Source: Rhizobium sp. 2MFCol3.1
Lineage (GTDB): Bacteria > Pseudomonadota > Alphaproteobacteria > Rhizobiales > Rhizobiaceae
Direction of reading: 5' to 3'
Length of the DNA: 64,000 bases
Assembly: GCF_000377565.1 (NCBI RefSeq)
Contig: NZ_KB898359.1
Coordinates: 118,508-182,507, forward strand
The notes below the pieces were generated by a model that saw only the letters and a program-made list of their open reading frames with translations, ran no database searches and was not told where the DNA came from. The translations under genes were made by a program, and so were the position numbers. Positions 47,764 to 56,076 of the stretch are shown here, piece by piece (within the stretch, counting starts at the first letter, position 1; each line of letters starts with the position of its first letter).

Positions 47764-47874
47764 ATGGACGCAACAAAAGCGGGCCCTATCCTAAAGAGGT
47801 ACACCAAATCCGGCTTCGGCCCGATAGCGTTATTCGAGCTGGATCGGCTTCTCGTTTACGTGGCGTTGACATGA
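47764..47874 (+). CDS. possible 36-residue small protein
   Basis: ATG 47764, AGGA seven bases upstream, TGA 47872-47874. The product (MDATKAGPILKRYTKSGFG ... LLVYVALT) has a basic front and hydrophobic end. A strong terminator follows 18 bases later, which supports a transcription unit here. Confidence 0.4.
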   Translation: MDATKAGPILKRYTKSGFGPIALFELDRLLVYVALT

Positions 47875-47892
47875 TCGCCGGTCCAGTGACTG

Positions 47893-47922
47893 CCCGCCGT
47901 GAGCATCGCGCACGGCGGGTTT
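47893..47922 (+). terminator. intrinsic terminator after the 36-residue frame
   Basis: CCCGCCGTG, nine-base loop, CACGGCGGG, then TTTCG. Perfect nine-base stem. Confidence 0.55.
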
Positions 47923-48057
47923 CGATCCTTATCCCGCGCTCGATTGATTGAATAGAGATCGCCCGGCGGCAACAATTGGCGGTGTCGATCGGACCGGCGC
48001 TTTGCCGGAGCCCCGCACATCGGCAGCAGAGAGACCTTCGCTTTTTTTCCAATGCAT

Positions 48058-48082
48058 GGAACTCCAGACATCTGGCTACGTT
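48058..48082 (+). promoter_or_regulatory. EcfG-type promoter in front of a possible small RNA
   Basis: GGAAC (48058-48062), 16 bases, CGTT (48079-48082): exact consensus. No protein-coding gene follows; a terminator is 30 bases downstream. Confidence 0.6.
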
Positions 48083-48088
48083 TAGTAG

Positions 48089-48138
48089 CCACTCTAGATC
48101 AGCACCACTACCCCGCGCCCCCGTGCGGGGTCTTTTTT
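48089..48138 (+). ncRNA. candidate stress-induced small RNA, about 50 nt
   Basis: Predicted from the promoter at 48058-48082 (start near 48089) and the intrinsic terminator at 48111-48138. The unpaired part before the hairpin is about 22 bases. No known RNA family recognised; existence is inferred only. Confidence 0.35.
48111..48138 (+). terminator. strong intrinsic terminator
   Basis: CCCCGCGC, CCCC loop, GTGCGGGG (one G-U pair), then a T-run (TCTTTTTTT). Confidence 0.65.
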
Positions 48139-48320
48139 TGCCCGGTTGTAGCAGATATCATCGCGATTTGCCGCTTTGTTATTCCCGGCCGATCGGCTGG
48201 GAACAGTCAGTTGTACGTGCGTTGCTCTCCGTCCAGCTCGAGGCAACGTCGCTTGACCCGACCTTGGCCACCAACGCGCGCCGCGCTCGATACCGACAGG
48301 ACGAAAGGCGCGAGCCGTTC

Positions 48321-48914
48321 CTACTGATCGTATCGTTCGAGGAGCAGACGCAGATGTGTATTTTGCGCGTCGAGCTTTTGCGAAAGAAGCGTCCGAAGCG
48401 CGTTTATTTCCGTTTCGAGCACCATTGCTTGATCGACGACCGCAGGTTCATCTCGCCGGATGACTTCATGATCGCTCGCGGCAGCCTTGATGGATCTCGT
48501 TCCTCGACGCGCCGGTTGCTTTCCATGCGCCTTGCTCACTTCGGTACGATCGACCGTGAGAGAGCGTGGGACATCGGTCACGTGCGATGACGTGATTTCG
48601 GCAAGCTGGGGTGGGGGTGCATCTTCGCCGGCCGTCGACACGTCAGTTTGCGAAGGCGCGCTGGGATCAACGTCGGCCGCAGGCTGTCCTTGCTCAGGCG
48701 CTTCTTGGTCCCTTGCTGCGATACTGACACGAATCGAAACCGTATCCGAGTTTGTTATCGGATCTGGCAGATTGTTTTGTTGGGTGCTCTCGTCGGTCTG
48801 TACCCCGTCAAGCGGCGGCGCGTCGTCACTCCTGGTCTCGTCAGGATGCCCGTGGGGGCCATCTGCCTTGCCGCGCGCGGCAAAGCCTTTCAATACCTGC
48901 CATGGCGATCGCAT
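48321..48914 (-). CDS. hypothetical protein with C-terminal leucine-zipper-like helix
   Basis: A 197-residue protein. The middle (about 20-130) is polar and disordered, rich in Asp, Gln, Ser and Pro. The last 35 residues form an amphipathic helix (EINALRTLLSQKLDAQNTHL) like the C-terminal helix of the SyrB-like protein encoded next to it. Possibly a dimerising regulator; function unknown. Confidence 0.55.
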   Translation of the reverse strand: MRSPWQVLKGFAARGKADGPHGHPDETRSDDAPPLDGVQTDESTQQNNLPDPITNSDTVSIRVSIAARDQEAPEQGQPAADVDPSAPSQTDVSTAGEDAPPPQLAEITSSHVTDVPRSLTVDRTEVSKAHGKQPARRGTRSIKAAASDHEVIRRDEPAVVDQAMVLETEINALRTLLSQKLDAQNTHLRLLLERYDQ

Positions 48915-48961
48915 GGATAATACTCCCCGACTCGTTATCGTCGGGCCGATTGTACTAAGTC

Positions 48962-48994
48962 AAAGACCGGACTTGCAATGCAAGCCCGGTCTTT
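48962..48994 (-). terminator. long inverted repeat, terminator of the SyrB-like gene
   Basis: AAAGACCGG, A, CTTGC, AAT, GCAAG, C, CCGGTCTTT: 14 paired bases with one A/C mismatch and T/A ends, so it can stop transcription from either side. It follows the SyrB-like gene by about 45 bases. Confidence 0.65.
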
Positions 48995-49037
48995 AGATGT
49001 GGGGGAACGTCCGTGGTAACGCCGATGTCGCCCGCTA

Positions 49038-49466
49038 TCAGGACAAACCGAGCTTTTTACGGAGATCGGCGTTCTCAGCCCGGAGCTTGTCCGACAAGGA
49101 CTTGCGAAGCTTCTGGTTTTCTTCTTCCAGCTTCAACAGCTCGGAAAAGCCGTCGTTGTTAGATGCCGCTGCCATCGTGGCCCGCGGCGCACGCTTTGCA
49201 GGCTGGCTCTTGGTAGCTGGTGCAGCCTTCTTTGCGGGAGCCGGCGCTTTGGCCGCCGGTGCGGCGACAACGGCATCGCTCGCGGGAGCTGCGTTTTTGC
49301 GGGGTCCGCGGGTCTTTTTAACCGGCGCGCTTACCGACAAGCCAGATGCGGCTTCCGTTGCGGCTTTCGGTTTACGGGGCGCGCGGGTCTTCTTTTCCTT
49401 GGCAGTCGCGGATGCATCCGCAGATGCTATCTCAGTTGCAGGAGCAATGTTGGTTTCGTCAGCCAT
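49038..49466 (-). CDS. SyrB-like regulator
   Basis: A 142-residue protein. N-terminus MADETN followed by Ala/Lys/Pro-rich AT-hook-like pieces (KKTRAPRKPK, KKTRGPRKN), then a C-terminal helix (LLKLEEENQKLRKSLSDKL, AENADLRKKLGLS) as in the SyrB family of Sinorhizobium, which affects symbiotic exopolysaccharide genes. It probably binds DNA through the basic repeats. The symbiotic link here is inference. Confidence 0.7.
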   Translation of the reverse strand: MADETNIAPATEIASADASATAKEKKTRAPRKPKAATEAASGLSVSAPVKKTRGPRKNAAPASDAVVAAPAAKAPAPAKKAAPATKSQPAKRAPRATMAAASNNDGFSELLKLEEENQKLRKSLSDKLRAENADLRKKLGLS

Positions 49467-49799
49467 TGTTTCAATCCTTGAGAACTACATAACCATTCGT
49501 GACAGAACTTAGTCTGGGACAGTATGCACCGCATGTAGTTTACAACTTGTTGACAATGAATTCATTGTCTTTGTCCACGCGTCATAGAGCGCGCCAGCAT
49601 GGACTTGGTCTGCGACCTTCTACCAGCCTGTTGTGATCGGAAACTTGTCGGGCCAGCAATCGTACTGCACTCGAAGCTATATGCAGTGGCAGTGATTTCA
49701 GCACAACACTCGGCACGGGTTGATTTCGGGTCGGTATGATGTATCGATTGCATTGTATCTTTAACTTGAATTGGCGCCGGTAATCGCCAGGGGAACATA

Positions 49800-50003
49800 A
49801 TGCAAACGGGAACTGTTAAATTCTTCAACGATGAAAAGGGTTTCGGCTTCATCACGCCTGACAACGGCGGCGTGGACGTATTTGTCCACGTTTCGGCGCT
49901 TGTTCGAGGCGGCTCACTTGGCCAAGGCGAGAAGGTTGAGTACGACCTTGGACAGGATCGCAAGACCGGAAAGTCCAAAGCGGAAAGAGTTTCTGTAATC
50001 TAA
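49800..50003 (+). CDS. cspA: cold-shock protein CspA family
   Basis: A 67-residue cold-shock domain ([28 protein letters not shown]). AGGGGAA precedes ATG 49800. Second Csp of the window, with the usual aromatic RNA-binding residues. A small hairpin with a T-run at 50017-50037 ends it. Confidence 0.93.
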   Translation: MQTGTVKFFNDEKGFGFITPDNGGVDVFVHVSALVRGGSLGQGEKVEYDLGQDRKTGKSKAERVSVI

Positions 50004-50016
50004 AGCTCAGAACAGT

Positions 50017-50037
50017 CGGTCAAAGACCGCTCTTTTT
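50017..50037 (+). terminator. terminator of the cspA gene
   Basis: CGGTC, AAA loop, GACCG, then CTCTTTTT. Short stem, but well placed 14 bases after the stop. Confidence 0.5.
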
Positions 50038-50342
50038 GCTGCCGCGTTCCCGCGAGTGACAATTGGACGGTCAACGGTCTTTTAAGTGCGTTGGTCGGCT
50101 TTGGTTTCTGTAGATGCGGATCTACGGTACTGCCTCCTTGTGCTCTGTCAGCCAGGCAGCAAAAATCGCTCCTGGTTGATCGATGCTTCTGGCTGACTTA
50201 GCGAAACCTACTCGCCTTCGTGAGCGCGCCACCTCATAAGTGAGCTTTGATCAATTCAGACTTGTCGGACCTCGCGATTATTGTTCGCGCGACTGAGTTG
50301 GGTCGACCAACAATGAGAGGGGCGACATGAGGCAATGGCAAG

Positions 50343-50570
50343 ATGGAACAGATGTCTGACGTATCGACGATCAATAGCGCGTTGAAGGCCATTTGCCGTG
50401 AACTCGGTGTCGAGCGAGATCGACAGTCGGTCCTTCACATCGCCACTCTTCTGGTTCGCTTGGTAAAAGAAGGGGACGCGCTCACTACCGAGCAGTTGAT
50501 ATCGACTGCTCGAGAACATCTTTGTGACGTAGCCCGTTCGTCTAGTTGGGAAGGCTCCGCACTATCTTAA
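50343..50570 (+). CDS. small hypothetical protein
   Basis: A 75-residue protein, helical (INSALKAICRELGVERDRQS, LHIATLLVRLVKEG). Resembles short rhizobial proteins of unknown role. Start ATG 50343 or 50352; the ribosome site is weak. Confidence 0.55.
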   Translation: MEQMSDVSTINSALKAICRELGVERDRQSVLHIATLLVRLVKEGDALTTEQLISTAREHLCDVARSSSWEGSALS

Positions 50571-50798
50571 GTCAAAGCGAGGCGACGACGAGATAAGCCT
50601 CGAAGCCTATTCGGGCGCTCGAAGCTCGCCATGGGCCAGCATTCGGACAAAGCATAATAAGCGGTCGATGGGCATTCTATCCGCGATGCGTTTCAAGATA
50701 CAACCCCGGCAAAAGTAAGGGGCGGCGCGCCGAACGTCTTTCGGTTAAGCGGGCGAGCGCCTTGCGGCGCCCACCCCTCGGCTCGACCTGTCAAGACA

Positions 50799-51122
50799 TC
50801 ATATCTCTGGGCAACCACGGGCATTGGCGAAGACGATCCTGTCCGGTCCGCGCCGTGTCATACCTTCGATTACAATCCTGCGAGAATTTGCGCTGGCAAT
50901 TCTTGCGCGTCGGAAGCCTTCATCGCGGGCGGCATCCAAGGCCTCATCCGGGCTGCATCCGCGTCGTTCATAGCGATCAGGATATCGGTCACGATCACGG
51001 ACATCCACACCGCCGGGCCCGACACGCAGTTCAATACCCTGCGCGGCGGCGGGCAAAACAGAGACCGTGATATCCGCAGCGACAATCATCGCGGCAAAAG
51101 CGTACTTCGTAACCCTAAACAT
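50799..51122 (-). CDS. exported hypothetical protein
   Basis: A 107-residue protein starting at ATG 51122 (GGAGG upstream) with a signal peptide (TKYAFAAMIVAADITVSVLP, cleavage after PAAAQG). The mature part is basic and rich in Arg/Asp (GVDVRDRDRYPDRYERRG) with two Cys. Not recognised with certainty. An EcfG-type promoter lies 31-55 bases upstream. Confidence 0.65.
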   Translation of the reverse strand: MFRVTKYAFAAMIVAADITVSVLPAAAQGIELRVGPGGVDVRDRDRYPDRYERRGCSPDEALDAARDEGFRRARIASANSRRIVIEGMTRRGPDRIVFANARGCPEI

Positions 51123-51152
51123 TCTCCATCCTCCAGAATTTACTGGCGATAG

Positions 51153-51177
51153 AACCGATAAATTGTCTGATTGTTCC
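51153..51177 (-). promoter_or_regulatory. putative EcfG-type promoter
   Basis: Minus strand GGAAC (51177-51173), 16 bases, GGTT (51156-51153), before the exported protein gene. Confidence 0.65.
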
Positions 51178-51362
51178 AAGCCCATGGGGGCTTGGTCAAT
51201 AATTCAACGTTCGTCCTAACCTAAACCCGTGTCCGGTGACATGAAGGGCAGCCGCAAAGCGTTGAACGACGGCCATGAGATGAAGACGCATTGAAGTGCA
51301 CCGTTCATGACCGGCTCGATCGATAAAGTTGGGTGTCTCGCTATCCGCACGGTTCTAGTCGG

Positions 51363-51641
51363 TCATCCGTTCCCGGCGACGATTTCCAGGTCGTTGACGA
51401 TAGAGCTCACTCCGTCAATCGATCCGGCGACTTCGGTGGCCCGCCGTGCTTCGGCCTTGCTCGATACTGCACCACGCAAGGTTATTTGACCATTGACATC
51501 GATCACCACGATGTTGGAAGCATCGAGCGATCCATCCTTTGCGAGAGCATTGGCAACTCTCGTTTCCAGGCTCGCGCCGTTCGGCGTTTCGAGATCGGAC
51601 TGAGGTCTAAGTCCGTGAAAGTTCCGTTCCGGCATCACCAT
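51363..51641 (-). CDS. BON-domain protein
   Basis: A 92-residue protein from ATG 51641, chosen because AAGGAG is seven bases upstream. Residues 25-88 form a single BON domain (LETRVANALAKDGSLDASNI, VNGQITLRGAV, AGSIDGVSSIVNDL). BON domains bind membranes or lipids and are common in osmotic-stress proteins such as OsmY; no signal peptide is visible here. An EcfG-type promoter is at 51712-51737. Confidence 0.85.
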   Translation of the reverse strand: MVMPERNFHGLRPQSDLETPNGASLETRVANALAKDGSLDASNIVVIDVNGQITLRGAVSSKAEARRATEVAGSIDGVSSIVNDLEIVAGNG

Positions 51642-51711
51642 CGCCGTTCTCCTTGAACACTCTCGTTGGGTCACATTCAGCGCCATCTTTCATATTCGGC
51701 GCTGGTCGGGT

Positions 51712-51737
51712 AACCAGCACGAGTAGACATTTGTTCC
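51712..51737 (-). promoter_or_regulatory. putative EcfG-type promoter of the BON gene
   Basis: Minus strand GGAAC (51737-51733), 17 bases, GGTT (51715-51712), about 70 bases before the ATG. Confidence 0.65.
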
Positions 51738-52288
51738 TTGCAATCAGGTGTGCGGAACCATTTTGTGGCCGGTTGGCGACGATGATATGGCTGGACGTTA
51801 TCTTGCTGCTAGCATCCATGCCACCTCCACTTCGGACACTGCACCTCACGCAACGCACACCAGACAGCGCCGGCTAGAATTTTGGCGCTCGGCTTCATCA
51901 GAAAATCGCCCACGGCGGGTCTTCGGCCGCCTGCTGGCGCGCAGGATATTGGTGTTAGGGATTAAGGTGGCAGGCAGAAAGTCGCCAGGACCGCTGCCAA
52001 GTGGGATCGAGAGGCAGCCTCCTTTTAGGCTGAATTACCTGTCGTTGGCAACAACGTCCATCCAAGCGGATCTCTTCAATCCCAGCATGCGACAAAAAGG
52101 TGGCGGTGCTCTCCTAAATTCACCTTGGTGTGACCGGTGCCGGACAAACTTATCGGGACGGCGATCAAGGACAACGATCGAGAGAGTAAGACAAAGTTTT
52201 CTTCAAATGACTGTCGGGCGCCAAATCGCTCAAACGTCTTCGTAACAACGATCGAAGCAAAACTGTAGCAACGTCGAGGAGGAGCGAG
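51738..52288. other. intergenic, nothing supported
   Basis: About 550 bases between divergent genes. A long plus-strand frame exists but looks like chance (Arg/Ser-rich, no ribosome site). Confidence 0.4.
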
Positions 52289-52786
52289 ATGATGCAGGTC
52301 AGCAATATAGACGATAGACACACCCAGATGTCGGTCGAGCGCAGTGGAGACTGCGAATTCTTTGTGAAACGCACTTTCAATGCATCTGCTGCCGCCGTGT
52401 TCAGGGCGTGGAGCCAGCCGGATCTTTTCAGGCTCTGGTGGTTGCCCAAGTCGATGACAGGTGCTTCGCTGACATCGTGTCTCATGGACGTTCGCACCGG
52501 CGGCCGGTATCGCCTCGAATTCGGCGCCTGTGACTCTGAAACGGTGGCGTTCCATGGCAATTATGTCGAGGTAATACCGGATCGAAGTATCGTTTGGACC
52601 AATGATGAAGAGGAGGAAGGAGCGCTCACGACGGTGACATTCGACGATCGGGATGGTCAGACACAACTAACATTCCGTGAAATGTACCCGTCGACGGACG
52701 CGCTCGAAGAAGCGCTACAGGGCAGCGCGACCGCGTTGCCGGAACAGTTTCGGCAGCTTGATGAATTGCTCGCCTCGATGGTCTAG
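52289..52786 (+). CDS. SRPBCC (AHSA1-like) domain protein
   Basis: A 165-residue START/Bet v1-like protein: KRTFNASAAAVFRAWSQPD at the start, the tandem Trp of LWWLPKS, a GGRYRLEFG strand and a final FRQLDELLASM helix. GAGGAGGAG precedes the ATG. Such proteins bind hydrophobic ligands or act as co-chaperone-like factors. Function here unknown. Confidence 0.86.
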   Translation: MMQVSNIDDRHTQMSVERSGDCEFFVKRTFNASAAAVFRAWSQPDLFRLWWLPKSMTGASLTSCLMDVRTGGRYRLEFGACDSETVAFHGNYVEVIPDRSIVWTNDEEEEGALTTVTFDDRDGQTQLTFREMYPSTDALEEALQGSATALPEQFRQLDELLASMV

Positions 52787-52855
52787 TCGGGGGCGAGGCT
52801 CGGTGTCCAAATTCGGCTCAATGCGTCGCTGCTTTGAAGCAGGTGTGGACAGCCA

Positions 52856-53719
52856 TTACGCGCGATCTAATCTTAGTCGCATCGTTGCTCGAAATTGGCG
52901 AGGTGTATCACGTGTGTGGTGCTTGAAAACGGCATAGAAGCGAGCTGACGACCCGAAACCACAATCAAGCGCGATCTCCAGAATCGGATCGTCGGTCTGC
53001 GCCAAGCGCTGCATGGCACGTGACAGGCGAAAACGCGTCAGATAGTCCATGACGGATATGCCAAGTATGTCGCGAAACGCTCTGTTGGCGGTTGTGGGAT
53101 GGACGCCCGCCAGCTTGGCGATGGCGCTAAGCGCGAGTGATTCACGGTAGCGCTTGCTGATGATCTCGGTGACAGCTTGCGCATAGCGAATACTAGGTCC
53201 GGCAAGGGCCGTCGCAGCGCGGCGGGTAACGCCAGCGTCCGCGTGGTCAAGGATAAGCCTGCGCACTCGAAGAGCAACCTCGTCAGCGACCAGTTGGCGC
53301 CGCGCATGATCGCCATTTCTCCATTCTTCAACCCATCGGATACTGGATAAAGACGCACCATCGACGGGGTTATGCTCGTGCAAGAACGCTCCTTGTAGGA
53401 TTTGCTGTCTCGCGGTCGCGTCAATCGGCATTGCAAGAAAATCGCTAAGCGGTATGTAGACGCAGACGAGCGGCGATTGCGGTGTCACGACGATCGTCTG
53501 GTGGGGAATCGCCGCCCAGAATAAAACCAGACGCCCAGCATCGACATGCTCCTGCTTCCCATTGAACAGGTAGGTCATCGATCCCTCGCGGAGCAAGTTG
53601 ATCTCGATATGATCATGCCAATGGGCCGATGTCATTGTGTCGGCTATGTGCTCCTCGACCAAAAAGTCACGCGGTGAACCTAGCCACTCTTCCTGTGAGG
53701 CGGATTTTTTTACGCGCAT
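52856..53719 (-). CDS. AraC-family transcriptional regulator (MelR-like)
   Basis: A 287-residue protein from ATG 53719 (further upstream frame overlaps melA and its promoter). N-terminal cupin sensor (MTSAHWHDHIEINLL, GRLVLFWAAIPHQ) and C-terminal double HTH (LALSAIAKLAGVHPTTANRAF ... CGFGSSARFYAVFKHH). Divergent from the alpha-galactosidase gene, like MelR with melA; probably activates it. Confidence 0.9.
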   Translation of the reverse strand: MRVKKSASQEEWLGSPRDFLVEEHIADTMTSAHWHDHIEINLLREGSMTYLFNGKQEHVDAGRLVLFWAAIPHQTIVVTPQSPLVCVYIPLSDFLAMPIDATARQQILQGAFLHEHNPVDGASLSSIRWVEEWRNGDHARRQLVADEVALRVRRLILDHADAGVTRRAATALAGPSIRYAQAVTEIISKRYRESLALSAIAKLAGVHPTTANRAFRDILGISVMDYLTRFRLSRAMQRLAQTDDPILEIALDCGFGSSARFYAVFKHHTRDTPRQFRATMRLRLDRA

Positions 53720-53817
53720 CTCTTCATGCTCCGATCCAAGAAACAATATGCCATTATCAAGAAGAACGTCCCGGTTAAAAGAGGCATTAAGGTCCAATCC
53801 ACTCAAAGGAGACCGAA

Positions 53818-55134
53818 ATGCCAAAGATTTGCCTTGTGGGAGCCGGAAGCACGGTGTTTGCCCAGAACATCCTGGGCGACGTGTTGTCGACGCCATCCGA
53901 CCATGATTATGTCATCAGCCTTTTCGACATAGATCCGGAACGTTTGAAGACGTCGGAGATCGTTGCGCGACGCATCTGCGAAGCGCTGATGCTGACGTCG
54001 GTGCGTATCGAAGCGACGCTCGATCGTCGCCAGGCACTCAAGGACGCCGACTTCGTGATCTTGATGATGCAGGTCGGCGGCTACAAGCCCGCCACGGTGA
54101 CGGACTTCGTCGTTCCGCAGAAATACGGCCTGCGGCAGACGATCGCCGACACGCTCGGCATTGGAGGCATCTTCAGGGGCCTTAGAACCATCCCTGTGCT
54201 TGAGGCGATCTGCCGTGACATGGAAGATGTGTGCCCCAATGCGCTGCTGATGCAATATGTCAATCCGATGGCGATAAACTGCTGGGCAATTAAGGAAATC
54301 GCTCCGAGCATCCGAAACGTCGGCCTCTGCCACAGCGTGCAGCACACCGCCGGCCATCTCGCAAGCTGCCTTGGCGAGAACATCGACAACATCAGCTACG
54401 TCTCTGCCGGTATCAATCACATCGCGTTCTTTCTCAAATACGAGAAAGTCGACAACAACGGCGTACGGCAAGATCTCTATCCGAGACTGAAGGCGCTGGC
54501 AGCCGAGGGCAAGGTTCCAGCCGACGACCGCGTTCGTTTCGACGCGCTAAAACGGCTTGGCCACTTCGTGACAGAGTCCAGCGAGCATTTCTCAGAATAT
54601 ACGTCCTGGTACATCAAGAACCACCGACCGGAACTGGTCGAGCAGTTCAACATTCCGCTCGACGAGTACATCCGTCGTTGCGAGGTGCAGATCGGCGAAT
54701 GGCAAGCGCTGCGCCAAGACCTTGAAGGCGGAAAGCCAATCGAGGTGTGCCGGAGCAATGAGTATGCCGCGGGCATAATCCACGCGGCGGTGACCGGACA
54801 GCCGGCGCTGATCTATGGCAATGTCCCGAACAACGGACTGATCGAAAACCTTCCCCCTGAATGCATCGTCGAAGTCCCCTGCCATGTAGACCGCAATGGC
54901 ATCCAGCCGACGCGCATCGGCAGAATTCCGTCGCAGCTCGCCGCCGTCATGCGATTGAGCATCTCCGTGCAGGAACTGACCGTAGAGGCTGCGCTGACCG
55001 GTAAGCGGGATCGGATCTATCAGGCCGCGCTGCTCGATCCGCATACATCCGCCGAGCTGTCGCCGGACGAAATCTGGCACATGGTGGACGATCTCATCGA
55101 CCAACACGGCGACCTGCTGCCAAAGTATCACTGA
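53818..55134 (+). CDS. melA: alpha-galactosidase, glycoside hydrolase family 4
   Basis: A 438-residue GH4 enzyme using NAD+ and a divalent metal. NAD motif VGAGSTVF (7-14); conserved NPMAINCWA, metal ligands Cys in GLCHSVQHT and His in GINHIAF; the C-terminal IPSQLAAVM and LTGKRDRIYQAALLDP segments are typical of MelA. It hydrolyses intracellular alpha-galactosides such as melibiose. Divergent from the AraC regulator; terminator follows. Confidence 0.93.
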   Translation: MPKICLVGAGSTVFAQNILGDVLSTPSDHDYVISLFDIDPERLKTSEIVARRICEALMLTSVRIEATLDRRQALKDADFVILMMQVGGYKPATVTDFVVPQKYGLRQTIADTLGIGGIFRGLRTIPVLEAICRDMEDVCPNALLMQYVNPMAINCWAIKEIAPSIRNVGLCHSVQHTAGHLASCLGENIDNISYVSAGINHIAFFLKYEKVDNNGVRQDLYPRLKALAAEGKVPADDRVRFDALKRLGHFVTESSEHFSEYTSWYIKNHRPELVEQFNIPLDEYIRRCEVQIGEWQALRQDLEGGKPIEVCRSNEYAAGIIHAAVTGQPALIYGNVPNNGLIENLPPECIVEVPCHVDRNGIQPTRIGRIPSQLAAVMRLSISVQELTVEAALTGKRDRIYQAALLDPHTSAELSPDEIWHMVDDLIDQHGDLLPKYH

Positions 55135-55154
55135 GCACACCCCGCCCTTTTCAG

Positions 55155-55180
55155 CGGCGCCTTTTTGAGGCGCCGTTTTC
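55155..55180 (+). terminator. terminator of melA
   Basis: CGGCGCC, TTTTTGA loop, GGCGCCG, then TTTTC: seven-base GC-rich stem 20 bases after the stop. Confidence 0.75.
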
Positions 55181-55221
55181 TTGCGCGCAAAGAAAACGAT
55201 CAGAAAAAATCATAATTTTGA

Positions 55222-55281
55222 TTGACATTGATCTTTTGAAATGAAAACGTGAGTGAAATTAAGATCTAAAGGGAACATGCC
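55222..55281 (+). promoter_or_regulatory. A/T-rich promoter and operator region before the DeoR gene
   Basis: TTGACA-like -35 at 55222-55227 in an AT-rich stretch. GAAA-containing direct elements (AAAGAAAACGAT, GAAATGAAAACG, GTGAGTGAAA) between 55188 and 55260 are of the type bound by DeoR-family repressors. Confidence 0.4.
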
Positions 55282-56076
55282 TTGAACCAGAGCGGTGGCC
55301 ACAAGACTGATCGACAGGACCTCATCCGCAGACATCTCTATGCGAACGGCTTTTCTACGATCCAGGACATCGCCGATGCCGTCGGCGCCTCGCTCGCGAC
55401 CGTGCGGCGCGATCTCCAGCTATTGCAGGAGGCAGGGGCGATCGACCGGGTACACGGCGGTGCTCGGATCGCCGAAGGGTCTTCGGTAGAGCTTGCATTT
55501 CAAGAGCGCGAGAAGCGCCAATTGGCCGCCAAGCGGGCTATTGCGAATGCAGCTTACGAGCGCCTCCATCCCCGTACCGCAATATTTCTTGATGCCGGAA
55601 CGACGGTGCTCCAACTGGCCAAGCTGATCCGGATCAATCCCATGCCGCTGCGCATCTTTACCAACGGCCTGATCGTGGCGCAGGAGTTCTTGAATGTCCC
55701 AAACCTCGACGTCGTCCTGCTCGGCGGGCAATTGCGCAGCGAAAATGCATCGCTCGTCGGCCCCCAGGCCGAGGCCATGCTGGAATCGATCTGGTTCGAC
55801 CAGCTGTTTCTCGGCGCAAGCGCCGTGAGCAATGACGGCGCGATCTATAGCGTGGATAGCGCCGAAGCGAGCCTCAATCGGAAGATGCTCACCCGATCCA
55901 GCCATCGTTTCGTACTCGCGGACTCCTCAAAATTCGGCACCACGGCAACCTACAAGGTGGCGCCGCTCAACAGTGCCAAGTTGATCACCGATGCCGATCT
56001 TTCAAACGACTGGCGCGCGCAGCTTGGCGACTTTTCCGTCGAGACAGTTTTTGCCGACCAGGGAGCGAAGTCTTGA
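55282..56076 (+). CDS. DeoR-family transcriptional regulator (AgaR-like)
   Basis: A 264-residue repressor: HTH at 10-65 (STIQDIADAVGASLATVRRDL) with the DeoR signature RVHGGA, and a sugar-phosphate-binding domain (FLDAGTTVLQLA, LLGGQLR, FLGASAV, VLADSSKFG). Start TTG 55282, since the nearby ATG meets a stop at once. First gene of the sugar kinase-transporter-isomerase-aldolase operon; overlaps the next gene. Confidence 0.9.
   Translation: MNQSGGHKTDRQDLIRRHLYANGFSTIQDIADAVGASLATVRRDLQLLQEAGAIDRVHGGARIAEGSSVELAFQEREKRQLAAKRAIANAAYERLHPRTAIFLDAGTTVLQLAKLIRINPMPLRIFTNGLIVAQEFLNVPNLDVVLLGGQLRSENASLVGPQAEAMLESIWFDQLFLGASAVSNDGAIYSVDSAEASLNRKMLTRSSHRFVLADSSKFGTTATYKVAPLNSAKLITDADLSNDWRAQLGDFSVETVFADQGAKS

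Noticed and set aside
48200..48223. Further GGAAC...CGTT sequence
   Set aside because: The spacer is 15 bases, outside the 16-17 range of the other sites, and no gene or terminator follows at the right distance.
49794..49820. GGAAC-N17-TGTT at the cspA start
   Set aside because: It overlaps the ribosome site and start codon, so it cannot be the promoter of that gene; probably chance.
51748..52245. 165-codon plus-strand frame
   Set aside because: Arg/Ser-rich translation with no ribosome site or recognisable domain; it looks like an open frame by chance.
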